Assembly (NCBI GenBank): GCA_029990175.1
Contig: JARKIP010000021.1
Location: forward strand, 16,311,501-16,375,500
Source of the DNA: Petunia secreta
Lineage: Eukaryota > Streptophyta > Magnoliopsida > Solanales > Solanaceae
Direction: 5' to 3'
DNA: 64,000 nucleotides
Shown: in pieces, positions 37,235-48,472 of the stretch
Layout: every line of letters starts with the position of its first letter
Position numbering within the stretch: the first letter of the stretch is position 1
Translations under genes and position numbers: made by a program
The notes under the pieces: generated by a model
The model's input: only the letters and a program-made list of their open reading frames with translations
What the model was told of the DNA's origin: nothing
Database searches by the model: none

Positions 37235-38029
37235 ATGAGTACATCACGAGAGAACAGTGAGGGTCAGTCAATGGTTAGAGCTCCTTATTTCAATGGGAAA
37301 TACTATTCATGGTGGAAAGAGAGGATGCGTGATCACCTTCAAGTAGAGGACTATGAATTGTGGGATATAGTAACTGAAGGTCCCATGATCCCAATGAAGA
37401 AGGATGCTGATGGAAACGATGTTCCCAAAACCAGGAAGGAATGCAATACTGAAGATATAAAGCAATGGGAAAAGAATGCAAAAGCTAGGAAGTGGCTTGT
37501 TGGTGGACTTAGTCCGGAAGAATGCACTAGAATCAGAGGGTATGCCACTGCAAAGGAGATTTGGGATGCTCTACAAGTTGCACACGAAGGAACAAGTCAG
37601 GTAAAAAGGTCCAGAGGTACACTTCTTTATGCTGAATATGAAAGTTTTAAAATGAAAGAAGAAGAGTCAATCTCTGAAATTTATACTAGATTTAATGCCA
37701 TTGCTTCTGAACTTATCTCTTTGGGAAGGGTTTTAACTGTGGAAGATAGAGTAGAAAAGATTCTAACTAGGGTTCTTCCAGATTCTTGGGAGATCAAAGC
37801 TTGTGCTATCATAGATTGCAAAGATTTAACCACTCTATCCTTAGATGAGCTTATAGGCAATTTAAAGATTTATGAACTAAGGAAAAAGGTTAAAAACATA
37901 GGAGTTCCATTTAAAACTGAGCCTAACCTAGCCTTGACTGCTGCTGATAAGATTATTGATGATAAGGATTCAGATTGGATTAATGTTATGCAGGAGGAAT
38001 TGAATCAATTCCAAAGGAGTCAAGTTTGA
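37235..38029 (+). pseudogene. gag: Copia gag (second copy), fused in frame to the RT linker
   Basis: The first 245 or so residues match the gag at 20744 closely, to DKIIDDKD. The sequence then jumps to SDWINVMQEELNQFQ, the linker before reverse transcriptase. Both zinc knuckles, protease and integrase are lost in one deletion of roughly 2.8 kb relative to the first copy. The reading frame is kept across the junction. It ends at TGA (38027-38029) where Trp is expected (QVWHLEPKP), a G-to-A change. Confidence 0.88.
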
Positions 38030-39462
38030 CATCTGGAACCCAAGCCAAGGAACAGGTCCATAATTGGAACAAAATGGGTTTTCAGAAACAAATTTGATTA
38101 GGATGGCATGGTAACAAGAAATAAGGCCAAGCTAGTCGTTCAGGGATATAGTCAAGAGGAGGGCATCGACTATGATGATACTTTTGCTCCAGTTGCAAGA
38201 TTGGAAGCAATAAGACTTCTTATAGTCTTTGCTACATTCATGGAATTTACTCTACATCAAATGGATGTTAAGTGTGCATTTCTGAATGGTTACTTGAAAG
38301 AAGAAGTGTATGTCAAGCAACCTCCAGGTTTTGAAAGTGAACAGTTCCCTGAACATGTGTACAAGTTGGACAAGGCCTTGTATGGGCTCAAGCAGGTACC
38401 AAGAGCATGGTATGAAAGACTATCAAAATTTCTACTCCAGCATGGATACAAGAGAGGTAAAATTGATAGTACATTGTTCTTAAAAGAAAAAGGTAAGCAT
38501 CTCTTAATTGTTCAAATCTGTGTAGATGATATAATCTTTGGTGCTACTTGTGAAAATTTAAGTAAGGAATTTGCAAACTTGATGGGGAGTGAATCTGAGA
38601 TGAGCATGATGGGTGAACTCAATTTCTTTTTGGGGTTACAAATTAAGCAAACCTCAAATGGAACTATGATCCATCAACAAAAGTATGTTAAGGAATTACT
38701 TAAAAGATTTGATATGGATAATGCTAAGGAAATTGACACACTTATTGCCACTGCCACAAAATTGAATCTTGATGAACATGGAATATCAGTTGATCAAAAA
38801 TTGTATAGGGGTATGATAGGTTCTCTACTTTATCTAACTGCTAGTAGACCTGATATTGTGTTCAGTGTTGGTTTGTGTGCTAGGTTTCAATCAGATCCTA
38901 AGGAATCTCATTCGAAAGCTGTTAAAAGAATACTGAGGTATCTGAAAGGAACATGTCTCTTGGGACTTTGGTATCCAAAAGGTGGTAGTTTTAATCTTGT
39001 TGGATATACTGATGCTGACTGTGCAGGTTTCCTTGTTGATAGAAAAAGTACCTCAGGTATGGCACATTCTCTTGGTGAGTGTTTGGTTTCTTGGGGAACT
39101 AAGAAACAAAATTCAGTGGCACTTTCCACTGCTGAGGCTGAATATGTGGCAGCTGCTTCATGTTGTTCACAGTTGTTATGGATCAAACAACAATTACAGG
39201 ATTTTGGTGTTGATGTAGGAATTGTTCTCTTTATTGTGATAACACTAGTGCTATAAATATGACAAAGAATCCAGTGCATCACAAAAGGACAAAACACATT
39301 GATATAAGACATCATTTCCTAAGAGACAATTATGAAAAAGGTTTGATCACTATAGCATTTTGTCCCACTGAAAAGCAAATTGCTGACATTTTTACAAAAG
39401 CTCTAGGTAGAGATGATTTTGAAAGAAATAGATTGGAATTAGGGATGATTAAATTCACATAA
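38030..39462 (+). pseudogene. pol: Copia reverse transcriptase and RNase H
   Basis: In the same frame as the preceding gag, with a TAG at 38099-38101 (FD*DGM, where Gln or Glu is usual). RT shows RNKAKLVVQGYSQEEGIDY, MDVKCAFLNGYLKEEVY, LYGLKQVPRAWYERL and the active site CVDDIIFG in place of YVDD. RNase H shows GYTDADCAG, DRKSTSG and ALSTAEAEYVAA. A one-base deletion near 39225 shifts the frame; the end continues in another frame as MTKNPVHHKRTKHIDIRHHF and ADIFTKALG. Confidence 0.9.
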
Positions 39463-40062
39463 AATCATCAATGCTTTACTTCATAATTGGCTAGAAAATT
39501 GCTCTTAAAATGAATTTTATTCAAGTCATTATAAATGATTCAGTCCAGCTTAATACTTAAATGTATACTCTTATGCCATATTTCTTATTTAGAGTTGCTA
39601 AAATTGAATGATGTTACCCTTATGCTCTTAGAATTTCAGATTGATCAAAATATTGCAAATTGGAAGGACACTGAATTTTTGTGTTAAACTCAGGTATGTA
39701 CTCGTTATTATTCAGTTAATTCAGAAGTGCAAAGGCTATAGGTAACTTGTTATTAGGATAAATCCCACTAAGTTTCCTAACCATATCCAAATTGCAAAAG
39801 AGTCCCATCGGAGGAACATTTCCCACTCTGAAAAGGTAACATGGCAGCCCAACGGCTCTATTTCTCCGGGAGACTCCCAAGAGTCCATAACGGTTGCATG
39901 TTGTGCTGAGGTAAGTGTGATCGATTCCTACTCTATTTCTACTACCTAATTCACCCTATAAATACACTCCTTCTCCCCCATTATTCTTTTACCCTGTTCA
40001 TCAACTAAATTCTCAAAATTTCAGAAAGAATAGTCAATTATCTTTTAATTCGAATTGCAAGA
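39463..40062 (+). other. Copia spacer between pol and the third ORF
   Basis: 600 bp without an ORF. The end (39950-40060) resembles a 5' UTR. A separate or spliced mRNA for the third ORF is possible but not shown by the sequence. Confidence 0.5.
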
Positions 40063-42000
40063 ATGTCTCTTTCTTCTGATAATTCTTCACCTGCACCCAC
40101 CTCTGATCAACCACAAAATCTCAACCCTTCTTCACCCATGGATACCACTGACCTTAACCCTGCAATTCCTGAAATAATCCCAGAAATACCTGAACCTGAA
40201 ATTCAAGGGGAAGGACCAGTTCCCACGGCTGAATCAATTGCTGAGCAGGTTGAGGATTTGTCACGCGCTATGGTCTTGTATCAGTATCAGGTAAACTTTA
40301 CCTATCCTTTGAATGTTGTGATAGATGAGGAAGAAAAGGGAGAGGGGTCTGAGGCTGTTCTTGAGGGAGAAACAGTTAAGAGGTTGGAAGCACCCTTGCA
40401 TGGGTCATCGGGGTCTCCAGAGGCTGCTTTTAGAGCACCCATGGAGGATGTTATAGATGTTGATGAAGCTATAAGTGATAGTGATAGGCCCTTGGTGGAT
40501 TTGATCAACATTAGGAGTCTAAAAAGAAAATTAGCTAGAAAGGGAACCATTGATGACCAAGTGACTTCTGAAATTGCTGCTAAGTTGAAGAAAATAGGTG
40601 ATAGTTATAAGCCCGGAATTAAGAAGAAAGCTGAGAGCTCCTCCAAGGCAAAAGGACCTGTTCCTTCTGCCTCAACCCCTACTTCTGGGGTTAGGAGGAC
40701 AAGAAGTGTTGCTAAAGCTGCTGATGAACAATTAGCTGCTGCTTTAGAAAGGAGCAGAAAAGGGAAAGGAAAACAGGTTGTTGAAGAGGAAGAAGTGGAG
40801 GATATTGAATTTGATGATGTTGGTGATGATGATGAGATGGCAGATGCTGAGGGGGTTGAGCCTTAGTCAAAGAAAAGAAAAGTTGTTCAAAGAAGGGTAA
40901 CAAGAAGTTCTGTTAAAGCTGCAGAAAAATCTGCTAAGAGGACCAGGTCCTCTAAAGGAGTTGTTGTAACTGAAAGTTCTGCTAGTGACAGTGATGAGTC
41001 TTTTGCTGGAGATGAAAGTGACAGTGATGCTGAGGGGGATGAGACTGTACATTGTGTTCATGATGGCATGCTTACTAGGAAAGTGTTGAAGGGAAGAGTA
41101 TTATCTGATGTGCAAGAAGAAGGGATGCTATGGTTGCTGCAAAAACTGCATGCTCAGGGCTGGAGGGACATGGTCCTTAAGATCTCTGGCAGGTGTGCAA
41201 AGGGGATGGTGCAAGAGTTCTACAAGAACTGCTCCATCAAAGAAGACAGGATTACTACATCTGTTAATGAAAATGTGATTATGTTTGATACAAGGGAACT
41301 TGGTGAGCTGTTGGGGATTCCTTTTACTGGGTATGACAGCTATGTCAAGAAGGTTTGGCCTGACTTGACAAACTTGCCAACTGATCTGGAGATCACTAGG
41401 AAGTTTGCTGAGAATGAAGGGGAAGAGAAATCCAGGGTTGTGCAGAAGAGTGAGATGCACCCACAGCACCAAGTGTTATTCGAGTTCGTGAACAAAATTG
41501 TGATGCCAAGGCAGGAGAAAAGAGGAATTTCCAGTTTCATGGACCTGGTCCTTATGGAACTGTTGGACACTGAAAAGCAGATCAACTGGCCCATTTTTAT
41601 GATCCACCTGATAAAAAAGGTGATAGCTGGGAAGAGAAAGCACTCCTTCCCGTTTGGGTTCATCTTAACTGATGTGTTTACAAAATTGAAGATTCCCTTG
41701 GAAGGGGTAGTGAAGGCTACAAAGAAGGAAAAATTTGGCTGTGCCACATTGATCAGTTGTGATTTGCCAGTTCAGGCTGATCCTCCACAGGCTGGTGTTG
41801 AGAGGCAGCCATTGAACAACAAGGTAAGGGCACTTAGGCAACAGGTTGCTATTCAGGCTGCTGAAATAGCAAGGTTGGAAGAGGAGAAGAATTACTGGAA
41901 GGCAGAGGCCACAAGGGCAAATGAGACCAATGAGGGAATGCTCAAGCAGATGTTTGAGTTGCTTAACAAGTCTCAGGGACCTGGTCCTTCCACATCCTGA
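40063..42000 (+). pseudogene. Third ORF of the SIRE-type Copia (env-position protein), one stop
   Basis: One frame of 645 codons runs from MSLSSDNSSPAP to GPGPSTS, broken only by TAG at 40864-40866. The first third is acidic and P/E/S-rich. At the stop lies a basic KKRKVVQRRVTRSS stretch that could be a nuclear signal. A globular region (about 336-560) has LSDVQEEGMLWLLQKLHAQGW, ELGELLGIPFTGYDSY and WPIFMIHLIKKVIAGKR. A coiled coil (about 585-635) ends it. This fits the plant transposon protein found after pol in SIRE-like elements. I see no signal peptide or transmembrane helix, so an envelope role is doubtful. Its function is unknown. Confidence 0.82.
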
Positions 42001-42447
42001 CCACCTTAGCCTTTAGCCACCTTTTGTCTAGTGGGATTTAGCCTAGTCTAGTGCCTTAGTCTTTTCCTTCTTTAGTCTTTGAATAAATCTGTAGTACTTG
42101 CTTGTATCCCCTAGTTTCATCTTTTGATTAAATGAATTGTCTTTGATGGCTAATATCATTGTCTTGCTGTTGCTTTAATCTGATTTATGTTTGCATTTTG
42201 AGTTGCCTCAATGGCCATGTGTTGATTAATTCTAACCTTGAGTTATATTTTTTTATGCAACCTTTTCAATGATGCCAAAAGGGGGAAGAGTAAGTCTGAT
42301 TTTGCGTGAACTTATACCTAGTTGAAATCTGTTCCTTAATGATGAATAAAGTCTCTACTAACTGCTTTTTGAGCTTAAGTAGTACTTCAGGACATTCAGG
42401 ATATGAAGCTATGCTTATGAATTTGTCATCATCAAAAAGGGGGAAAA
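42001..42447 (+). other. Copia 3' non-coding region with polypurine tract
   Basis: No ORF. The polypurine tract AAAAAGGGGGAAAA (42434-42447) directly precedes LTR C and primes plus-strand synthesis. Confidence 0.8.
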
Positions 42448-43259
42448 TGTTAGCTTGGATAAGCATGGAGTTTTGACTGATGACTGAGGAACGGATTCAA
42501 AGGACCTGTTCCTTTGAATCATTGCAGCTAAATAGATAATTCATGCAAAATCGTTTTAATTAAGATATTATTAATTATCCTAATACTAATGTTTATCTTG
42601 ATAATTATGCAGGTCTAAACGGATACGAAAAGATTGCATAAACAAAGGATAAAGGATAGAAGATCCGGATTCTAAAGAGTGGAATCCAATTAGGACTCAA
42701 ACTTAAGGGAGCTTTGGAGTTCTAATTGCTCAAGACTTCTTGGCTGCTGGAGCTATAAAACGTGGAGCATATCAGCCATAGAAGTATGCACAAATACAGA
42801 GAGCATCGAGCAAAAGCTTAAAAGAGTCATTAGCTTATTTGTGTAATCAGTTAGCTACAGTAGAACTACGTTAGAACCTGTTCCTTAGATTGAATCTTGT
42901 AAAAGTTCAAGTCTTAGTTCAACTGTAGTAAGCAATAATCGAGTTGTAAACTTTCTGGTTCAAGTCGTGGACTTGACACAACTTCACTGATCGTGAGAAA
43001 GATCACTAAAGGATTAGAGTTAGTCCTAGGTTAGTAAGAGTGAGTCTTGTAACCAAGTGGGTCTTTTTTACATAGTGAAGTTGAAATCCTACTTGAGAAG
43101 TAGGTCGTAGTTTTTTGATCCCGAGTTAAGGAGTTTTTCCACGCTAATATCTAGTGTTCAATTACTTACAGTTTTAATTCCGCATATCGTATAGTAAAAG
43201 AACACATTTTAAGAAACTGGTCCTTAAAACAGTAAAGTGGTGTATCGTGGGAAATAACA
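42448..43259 (+). repeat. Copia LTR C (3' LTR), 812 bp
   Basis: A full-length LTR from TGTTAGCTTGG to AAATAACA, followed by the target duplication CACTA. Several differences from LTR A are G-to-A, as expected from deamination of methylated cytosine. Confidence 0.93.
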
Positions 43260-43264
43260 CACTA

Positions 43265-45346
43265 AAACAATACAAACATATAACCAAGAACTATGACTAG
43301 ACAGGAAAACCATTCCACTTATCCAATAATACGTAATTTATTATGCAATTCTTCTGTCCTCTTGTGTGTAGTTGGAGGACAATTTCTCTGAACATGTGAT
43401 AAGCTCTCTTTTTTTCTCTTGAATCTTCTGACATTTCTTTTATCTATGTGTGGTACTATGCTGCAAACATGAATTCTAAAATTTCTGCTCTTGGCCTTCT
43501 ATTGTTGTTTCTTAACAAGCCATTGGACTTTATGCTCCCAATTATCCACCAGCTTTTTTTCTACCATCTAGTTCAGTAGTGTAGTCCGAAGGTATTTGAC
43601 ATAATTAGAATCAAAATAATGGTGTCTCATAGTTTCCTTCATTGCATAATACGCAACTCAAGCTATCTAGTGTGGCTAGTCGACCATGAAGACTTAAACA
43701 CAATATGAATTTATATTTTGGTACCAATTCGGCCCCTGCTATGTTACTTTTGTACTGCGCACCTTTTGTAATTGTGGGAGTGAGCCGAAAATGCTTTCTT
43801 GATACAGAACCTCTCCCCTGATCATAGTAGTTGTTCAATATTGTGTTGCTATTCTAGTGGTGCAACCACTCTTTAATTTCAAATATTTCCCTTACAAGTC
43901 ATTGTTTGTGGATCCATAGTAGTCATGTGTGCATTGGTTCAATGGTCGGTATCAACCATGGTCATAGGTAGACCTGTTTTACCTAGGTTGGGAAGTGAGA
44001 TGTGACTTGCTCGAGGGCGAGCAAAGGTTCAAGTGTGGGGTGGTGATGTTTGGCATTTTATGCCAATATTCCCTTAATATTTCCTTACGTTTGGATACTT
44101 TATTCGCTCGTTTTATAGTTTATGAATGTGGTTTTGCACTAATTTTATGTCGTGTGTATGTAGGTTGTTATGCAGTGCAATTGGAGCTTTTAAGAGCGTG
44201 ATTGAGCAAGAAAAGATTGGATTTTGATTGACGATTGGATCGATCACACGAAGGCACGACACGAGCAAGCAAAGGAGCAAACGGAACAGAAAAATGGCTG
44301 GGCGCCACAGGTGGCGCGCCGCGCCAGCCTGGTGGGCGCGGTTTCCCACGCGGCGCATGGCCAAAGCGTGCAATCTTTGGCGTGTTCTGGTTGTCTGCAC
44401 GCGTTCCGAGGCGCGGGGCGCCCGTTATAGCGCCCCTTGTGCGCGTTTTTGAACTTCCTATTTCGTCTAGGATTGGGTCTAACTTATTACTAGGTGTTTG
44501 TAAACACTATAAATAGTCTTTTACTTAGTTTTTGAGAGAGTTCAGACTTTGGAGCAAGTTTTGGAGGAGAGGGGAGGAGCCCTAGATGTCTTCTACACAA
44601 GTTCTTTCTCTCTTTCTCTTATTCTTCTCTTTAATTCTATAGTTTGTTTGTTCTCGGGTTAGAGTAAATACATGAAGGTTGATGTTTGAAAGTTGATTTC
44701 TATATATTGATTTACCATTACGGATTGTTTACTCTTTCTTGATCATAATTGTTTGATTATTGAGGCCTGATAATTGAACACTATCTATGGTTTTTAGATT
44801 GAACTCGAAAGAGGGAATTTAATTACGTAATAAGAAAGAATAGGACTAGTTTGTGAACCCGGGCATCGGGGAACCAATTTGTGAGTAGGATAGACATATA
44901 CTTGCTCGCCTAGTTTAACTCATTACAAAATTCGTTAATGCGTGCACGTGATTCAACCCATAGACATATAGGGATTGGAGTAGCCTGCATAGACCGTGAA
45001 GAATCGAAAGGTTTTCATGGGTACATTTAACCTGTAGTTAGCAATCTAGGAAATCAAGAAGTAGAATCAATTGGAAAACTCAACTGGATTGTTCGTAACT
45101 CTGACCCGGGACCGTCATCTTTTATTGATAACAACGTAGAATTTGCTCTGTTACTTGATTTCAATTACTTGTTTTTATTACTGCATTTAGTTAGTAAATT
45201 CTCAACCATTGGAAAAAGATCCCTGAATAGTTTTAGGAAATTGTTTGCTAGAATTCAGTCTGAATAGTCCTCGTGGGAACGATACTCTACTTATCACTTT
45301 ATTACTTGTCGACCACGTATACTTGCGTGTGCGTTTGGGAGCAACA
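43265..45346 (+). mobile_element. 3' end of an older Gypsy element with its LTR
   Basis: The internal remnant (43265-44043) has no ORF and ends CTCGAGGGCGAGCAAAGGTT then AAGTGTGGGGTGG, a Gypsy-type polypurine region. The LTR is 44044-45346 (TGATGTTTGGCATTTT to GGGAGCAACA). A TATA box lies at 44509-44515. The Copia composite appears to have inserted into this element. Its left half is not recognised. Confidence 0.7.
44280..44445. other. CpG-rich island in the Gypsy LTR
   Basis: About 165 bp dense in GGCGCGCC, GCGCGG and GGGCGCCC words, in sharp contrast to the AT-rich surroundings. It lies in U3, just upstream of the TATA box. Confidence 0.8.
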
Positions 45347-45349
45347 AGT

Positions 45350-45600
45350 TCCTCTTTTTGGAACTTCAATCTTTGTTGGCTGAAGTTCAAATCTTGTGGG
45401 TCGAACTTCATGCCTAAATTATGAAGTTTCAACTTCAATCTTTAAGGGCTAAACTTTTAGGTATAGATGCGTAAACTTCAATTCTTATAGACTGAAGTTG
45501 GACTTCAATCCTTGAGGTGGGCTGAAGTTGAACTTCAATCCTTGTGGGCTGAACTAGTGTAAAGTTCAACCCAAAAGAATTGAAGTTCCAAAAAGTGGAC
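45350..45600. repeat. Imperfect repeats of a GAAGTTSAACTTCAATCC-like word
   Basis: At least six direct and inverted copies of TGAAGTTCAACTTCAATCCT-like words, some back to back, so hairpins are possible. No gene. Confidence 0.65.
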
Positions 45601-45702
45601 TCTCATATAAAACCAATAAAAAAGTGGCCTCAAACCAAAGACCACTGCAAAAAGTGGCCTTTGGTGCACTTCACCCTATTCCTTCTTAGGCTACACAATA
45701 GC

Positions 45703-46335
45703 CGTAAAAATTTCGTATAGGGGCCTGTTTGGCGCGCGCTAATTGATTTGTAGCCGTCAAAAATAAATTCGCTTAGAAATAGCCACCTCCGGACAAATCC
45801 TAGTATAAATACTGGGGCTTTGAACAAACCAGTATTTATACTTGAAAGCTTCAGTAAACTAACCCCAGTATAAAATACTGGGGCTTTGAACAAGTTTTGT
45901 TCAAGGCCCCAACATTTTGTTATGGGACTTTGTATAAAGCTTCAGTCCCATAACAAAATGCTGGAGCTGTGAACAAAACTTGTTCAAAGCCCCCAACATT
46001 TTGTTATGGGACTGGAGCTTTATATATAAAATCTCATAACAAAATAATGGGATTTATCCCTTTGATGGGACCTTTGTTATGGGATAAATCCCATTATTTT
46101 GTTATGGGATAAATTCACATAACAAATATAATGGGACCTTCATTCACATAACAAAATACTTGGGCTTTGAACAAACTTGTTCAAAGCCCAAGTATTTTGT
46201 TATGGGACTAGTCTGGGGTGTTTTTCCAGGAGCTTAAGTGTGTGCGCGAATTTTTGGCTATTCTTTAATGAATTTTGAAACGGTAGATAGTCCCTAATGA
46301 GCGCGTCCGAAAATGGCTAGTGATCAAAATTTCCC
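45703..46335. mobile_element. Short element family, copy 1 (8-bp TSD, hairpin array)
   Basis: It starts CGTAAAAATTTCG and ends GATCAAAATTTCCC, flanked by the perfect 8-bp duplication ACAATAGC (45695-45702 and 46336-46343). The inside is an array of inverted words CCCATAACAAAAT/ATTTTGTTATGGG. Two long perfect hairpins stand out: arms of 26 bp (46035-46060 with 46081-46106) and of 28 bp (46147-46174 with 46177-46204). It codes for nothing. An 8-bp duplication suggests hAT-type transposition. Confidence 0.82.
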
Positions 46336-46396
46336 ACAATAGCCCACCAAATAATTTTCTTACGGTCAAGCCTTGGACAATATGTATGGGTAAGAT

Positions 46397-46862
46397 CATA
46401 AAAATTTGGCTCTGTAGCCTGTTTGCACCGCGCTAAATGAAAACTAGCCAGTATTTTAAAATTTTCAGAAAATTAGCCAGATTTGAGAAACACGAAAAAT
46501 CTTAGTATTTTAAAATACTGAAATTTTTGAACTAAATTTTCAAAATCTCAGTATTTTATACTGGAATAGTTTAAATATGAAATTTCAAAAAAAAAAAAAT
46601 ACAGGGAATTGAACATGTTAGTTATAAGTCCAAGTAAAAAATACTGGGACTCTGAATATGAAGCTCTGGAGAAATTTTTCTGGAACTTTAAACTAAACTC
46701 CAGATTTTTTTACTGGAGTTTTGTTCAAATTCTTAGATGTTTGTACTATGGTTAGTCGTTAAAAAATACGTATTTTTAAAATTTGGTTCTAAAAATTTGT
46801 AATTAATGTCCGATTTTTTCTAAGTGGTGTGAAAACTGACTAGTCATCAAAATTAATTACGT
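46397..46862. mobile_element. Short element family, copy 2 (diverged)
   Basis: It begins CATAAAAATTTGG and ends CTAGTCATCAAAATTAATTACGT, parallel to the ends of copies 1 and 3, with the internal GCCTGTTTG and CGCGCTAA words in place. The 8-bp duplication GGTAAGAT flanks it (46389-46396 and 46863-46870). Its inside has AGTATTTTAAAATACT palindromes instead of the CCCATAAC array. Confidence 0.7.
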
Positions 46863-46902
46863 GGTAAGATCTGATGGAAGCCCATATAAAATAACAAGGG
46901 CC

Positions 46903-47562
46903 GATATGTTTGTCGGAAAATATCATTATTGGATTGTCTGGAATGTGAGGGGCATTAATAGGCTCTTCAAGCAAAAGGAGTTGAGAAATTACCTAAAAAA
47001 ACAGAGAATTAATTTTGCTTGTATCTTGGAGACTAGAGTTAAAGAGAATAAATGTGGGAAAGTAATGAACTCAGTTGCAAAGGGATAGTAATTAGCTCAC
47101 AATTATAATCAAGCAAGCAATGGTAGAGTCTAGCTGTTGTGGAATGAAGATGAAATTAAAGTAGATATTATTGTAACACATGAATAATTTATTCATTGCC
47201 AAATTACTGATAGATCTTCTGATTTTTGCTGTCAAATGATAGTAGCGTATGGAAGGAATATTGTGGAAGAGAGAAGAAAATTATGGGCTGGATTAATGAG
47301 TATTAGGCCCTCTATAACTGGACCATGGTGTGTGTGGATTGATTTTAATACCCCACTAGCAACTGAAGATAGAATAGGAGGGCAAAACATTTCAGATTAT
47401 GAGAGTAGAGATTTCTTACAAGTGATTGATGAGCTCAATTTGACACATATGAAGTCAAAAGGTAGGTACTATACTTGGTCTAATAATCATGTTTGGAGCA
47501 GGATTGACAGGGCTCTGCATAATGATGAGTGGGTTCTGGCAAATGAGAGTATAACAACTTAA
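46903..47562 (+). pseudogene. LINE endonuclease (APE-type) fragment
   Basis: Two frames read VWNVRGINRLFKQKEL, CILETRVKEN and, further on, GPWCVWIDFNTPLATEDRIG, YTWSNN and RIDRALHNDEW, the pattern of the L1 apurinic-type endonuclease that nicks target DNA. Stops and shifts occur around 47087 and 47190; an Asn-to-Ile/Asp change in the usual GDFN box is seen as IDFN. Confidence 0.85.
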
Positions 47563-48472
47563 TTCCTAGAGAATATTTTCTCTGATCACTCCCCCATCCA
47601 TATTGAGCAAAACAACAACAATACATTCATGAGAAGGCCATTCAGATTCCTTAATGTCCTGGCTGATAATGATAAGTTTATACTATTGGTGGCTGATAGC
47701 TGGAAAATGGACATTCAGGGTACTCACATGTACAGGTCATATGGCATGAGCTTAAGGATTGCAAAGAGCCATTGGAAAAATTAGTGGGGGTCTGAGATAG
47801 GCAGTGTGAATAGGAGAGTGGATGCAGCAAGGGAACAACTCCAACATATTCAACATATGCTCTTCCAACAAAATTGAACACGAGTTAATCATCTAGGAGA
47901 AAGAAGCACTAGCTAATCTGAATAAATGGTCTGACATCCAGGAACGAATTTTGAAGCAGAAATTTAAAGCTCACTGGATCAGATCTGGGATGGTAATAAT
48001 AGGTATTTCTTTGCTTGTATGAAGTCAAGAGCCAACACCAATACTACATCCATTTTGAATAATGCTTTTGGGACCACCCTTTAGAAACATATAGACATAG
48101 CTGAGGAGATTTTGCAATTCTACCAAGGGCTACTGGGTCATCAGCTAATAACTTGCCAGGTATTGATTTAAAAATCATGCAAGAGGGACCTATTTTATCT
48201 GTGCAACAAGAAAAAATATGTGCTCTGAAATTACTCATCAGGAGATTAAAGATGCTCTATTTGCAATAGAGGACAATAAAGCACCATAGATTAATGGCTT
48301 TAATGCACTCTTTTCAAGAAGACATGGAGGATTATAGGGGAGGGTGTTTATAAGGCTATTCAAGTGTTCTTCTGCACTAGGAAGCTGTTGAAAGCTGTTA
48401 ATAATACAGTAGTGACACTGATTCCAAAAACTTTCCAACCTGGAACTGTTAAAGATTTAGACCTATAGTTTG

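Larger units (their letters stand above)
19939..43223. repeat. Dispersed interrupted palindrome GGAMCNGKTCC in the Copia composite
   Basis: Full matches to GGA(A/C)C-N-G(G/T)TCC are read at 20648, 21475, 21673, 22021, 22440, 23252, 24042, 24138, 36428, 37139, 38049, 40213, 40654, 40940, 41541, 41977 and 42502 (start positions). One-mismatch forms lie at 19938, 20310, 36800, 42874 and 43213. None was noticed in the nested Gypsy. Flanking bases often extend the palindrome, for example ATAAGGACC/GGTCCTTAT at 21473 and GAGGACC/GGTCCTC at 40938. Confidence 0.85.
19884..43259 (+). mobile_element. SIRE-type Copia composite with three LTRs and a nested Gypsy
   Basis: The outer LTRs begin TGTTAGCTTGGATAAGC and end AAATAACA, flanked by the 5-bp target duplication CACTA (19879-19883 and 43260-43264). 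Order: LTR A, gag, protease, integrase, [Gypsy 24375-35928], a 29-bp continuation of pol, an inverted copy of left-flank DNA, LTR B, gag fused to reverse transcriptase, RNase H, a third ORF, LTR C. Two CCHC knuckles and a long ORF after pol place it in the SIRE/Maximus lineage. No single copy is complete: the left part lacks RT, and the right part lacks protease and integrase. Confidence 0.9.

Noticed and set aside
40063..42000. Third Copia ORF as a viral-type envelope gene
   Set aside because: No signal peptide or transmembrane helix visible; position alone is not enough.
44224..44516. Three overlapping ORFs of 68-93 codons, rich in R, G and A
   Set aside because: Frames opened by the CpG-rich island in the Gypsy LTR; no start context or domain.
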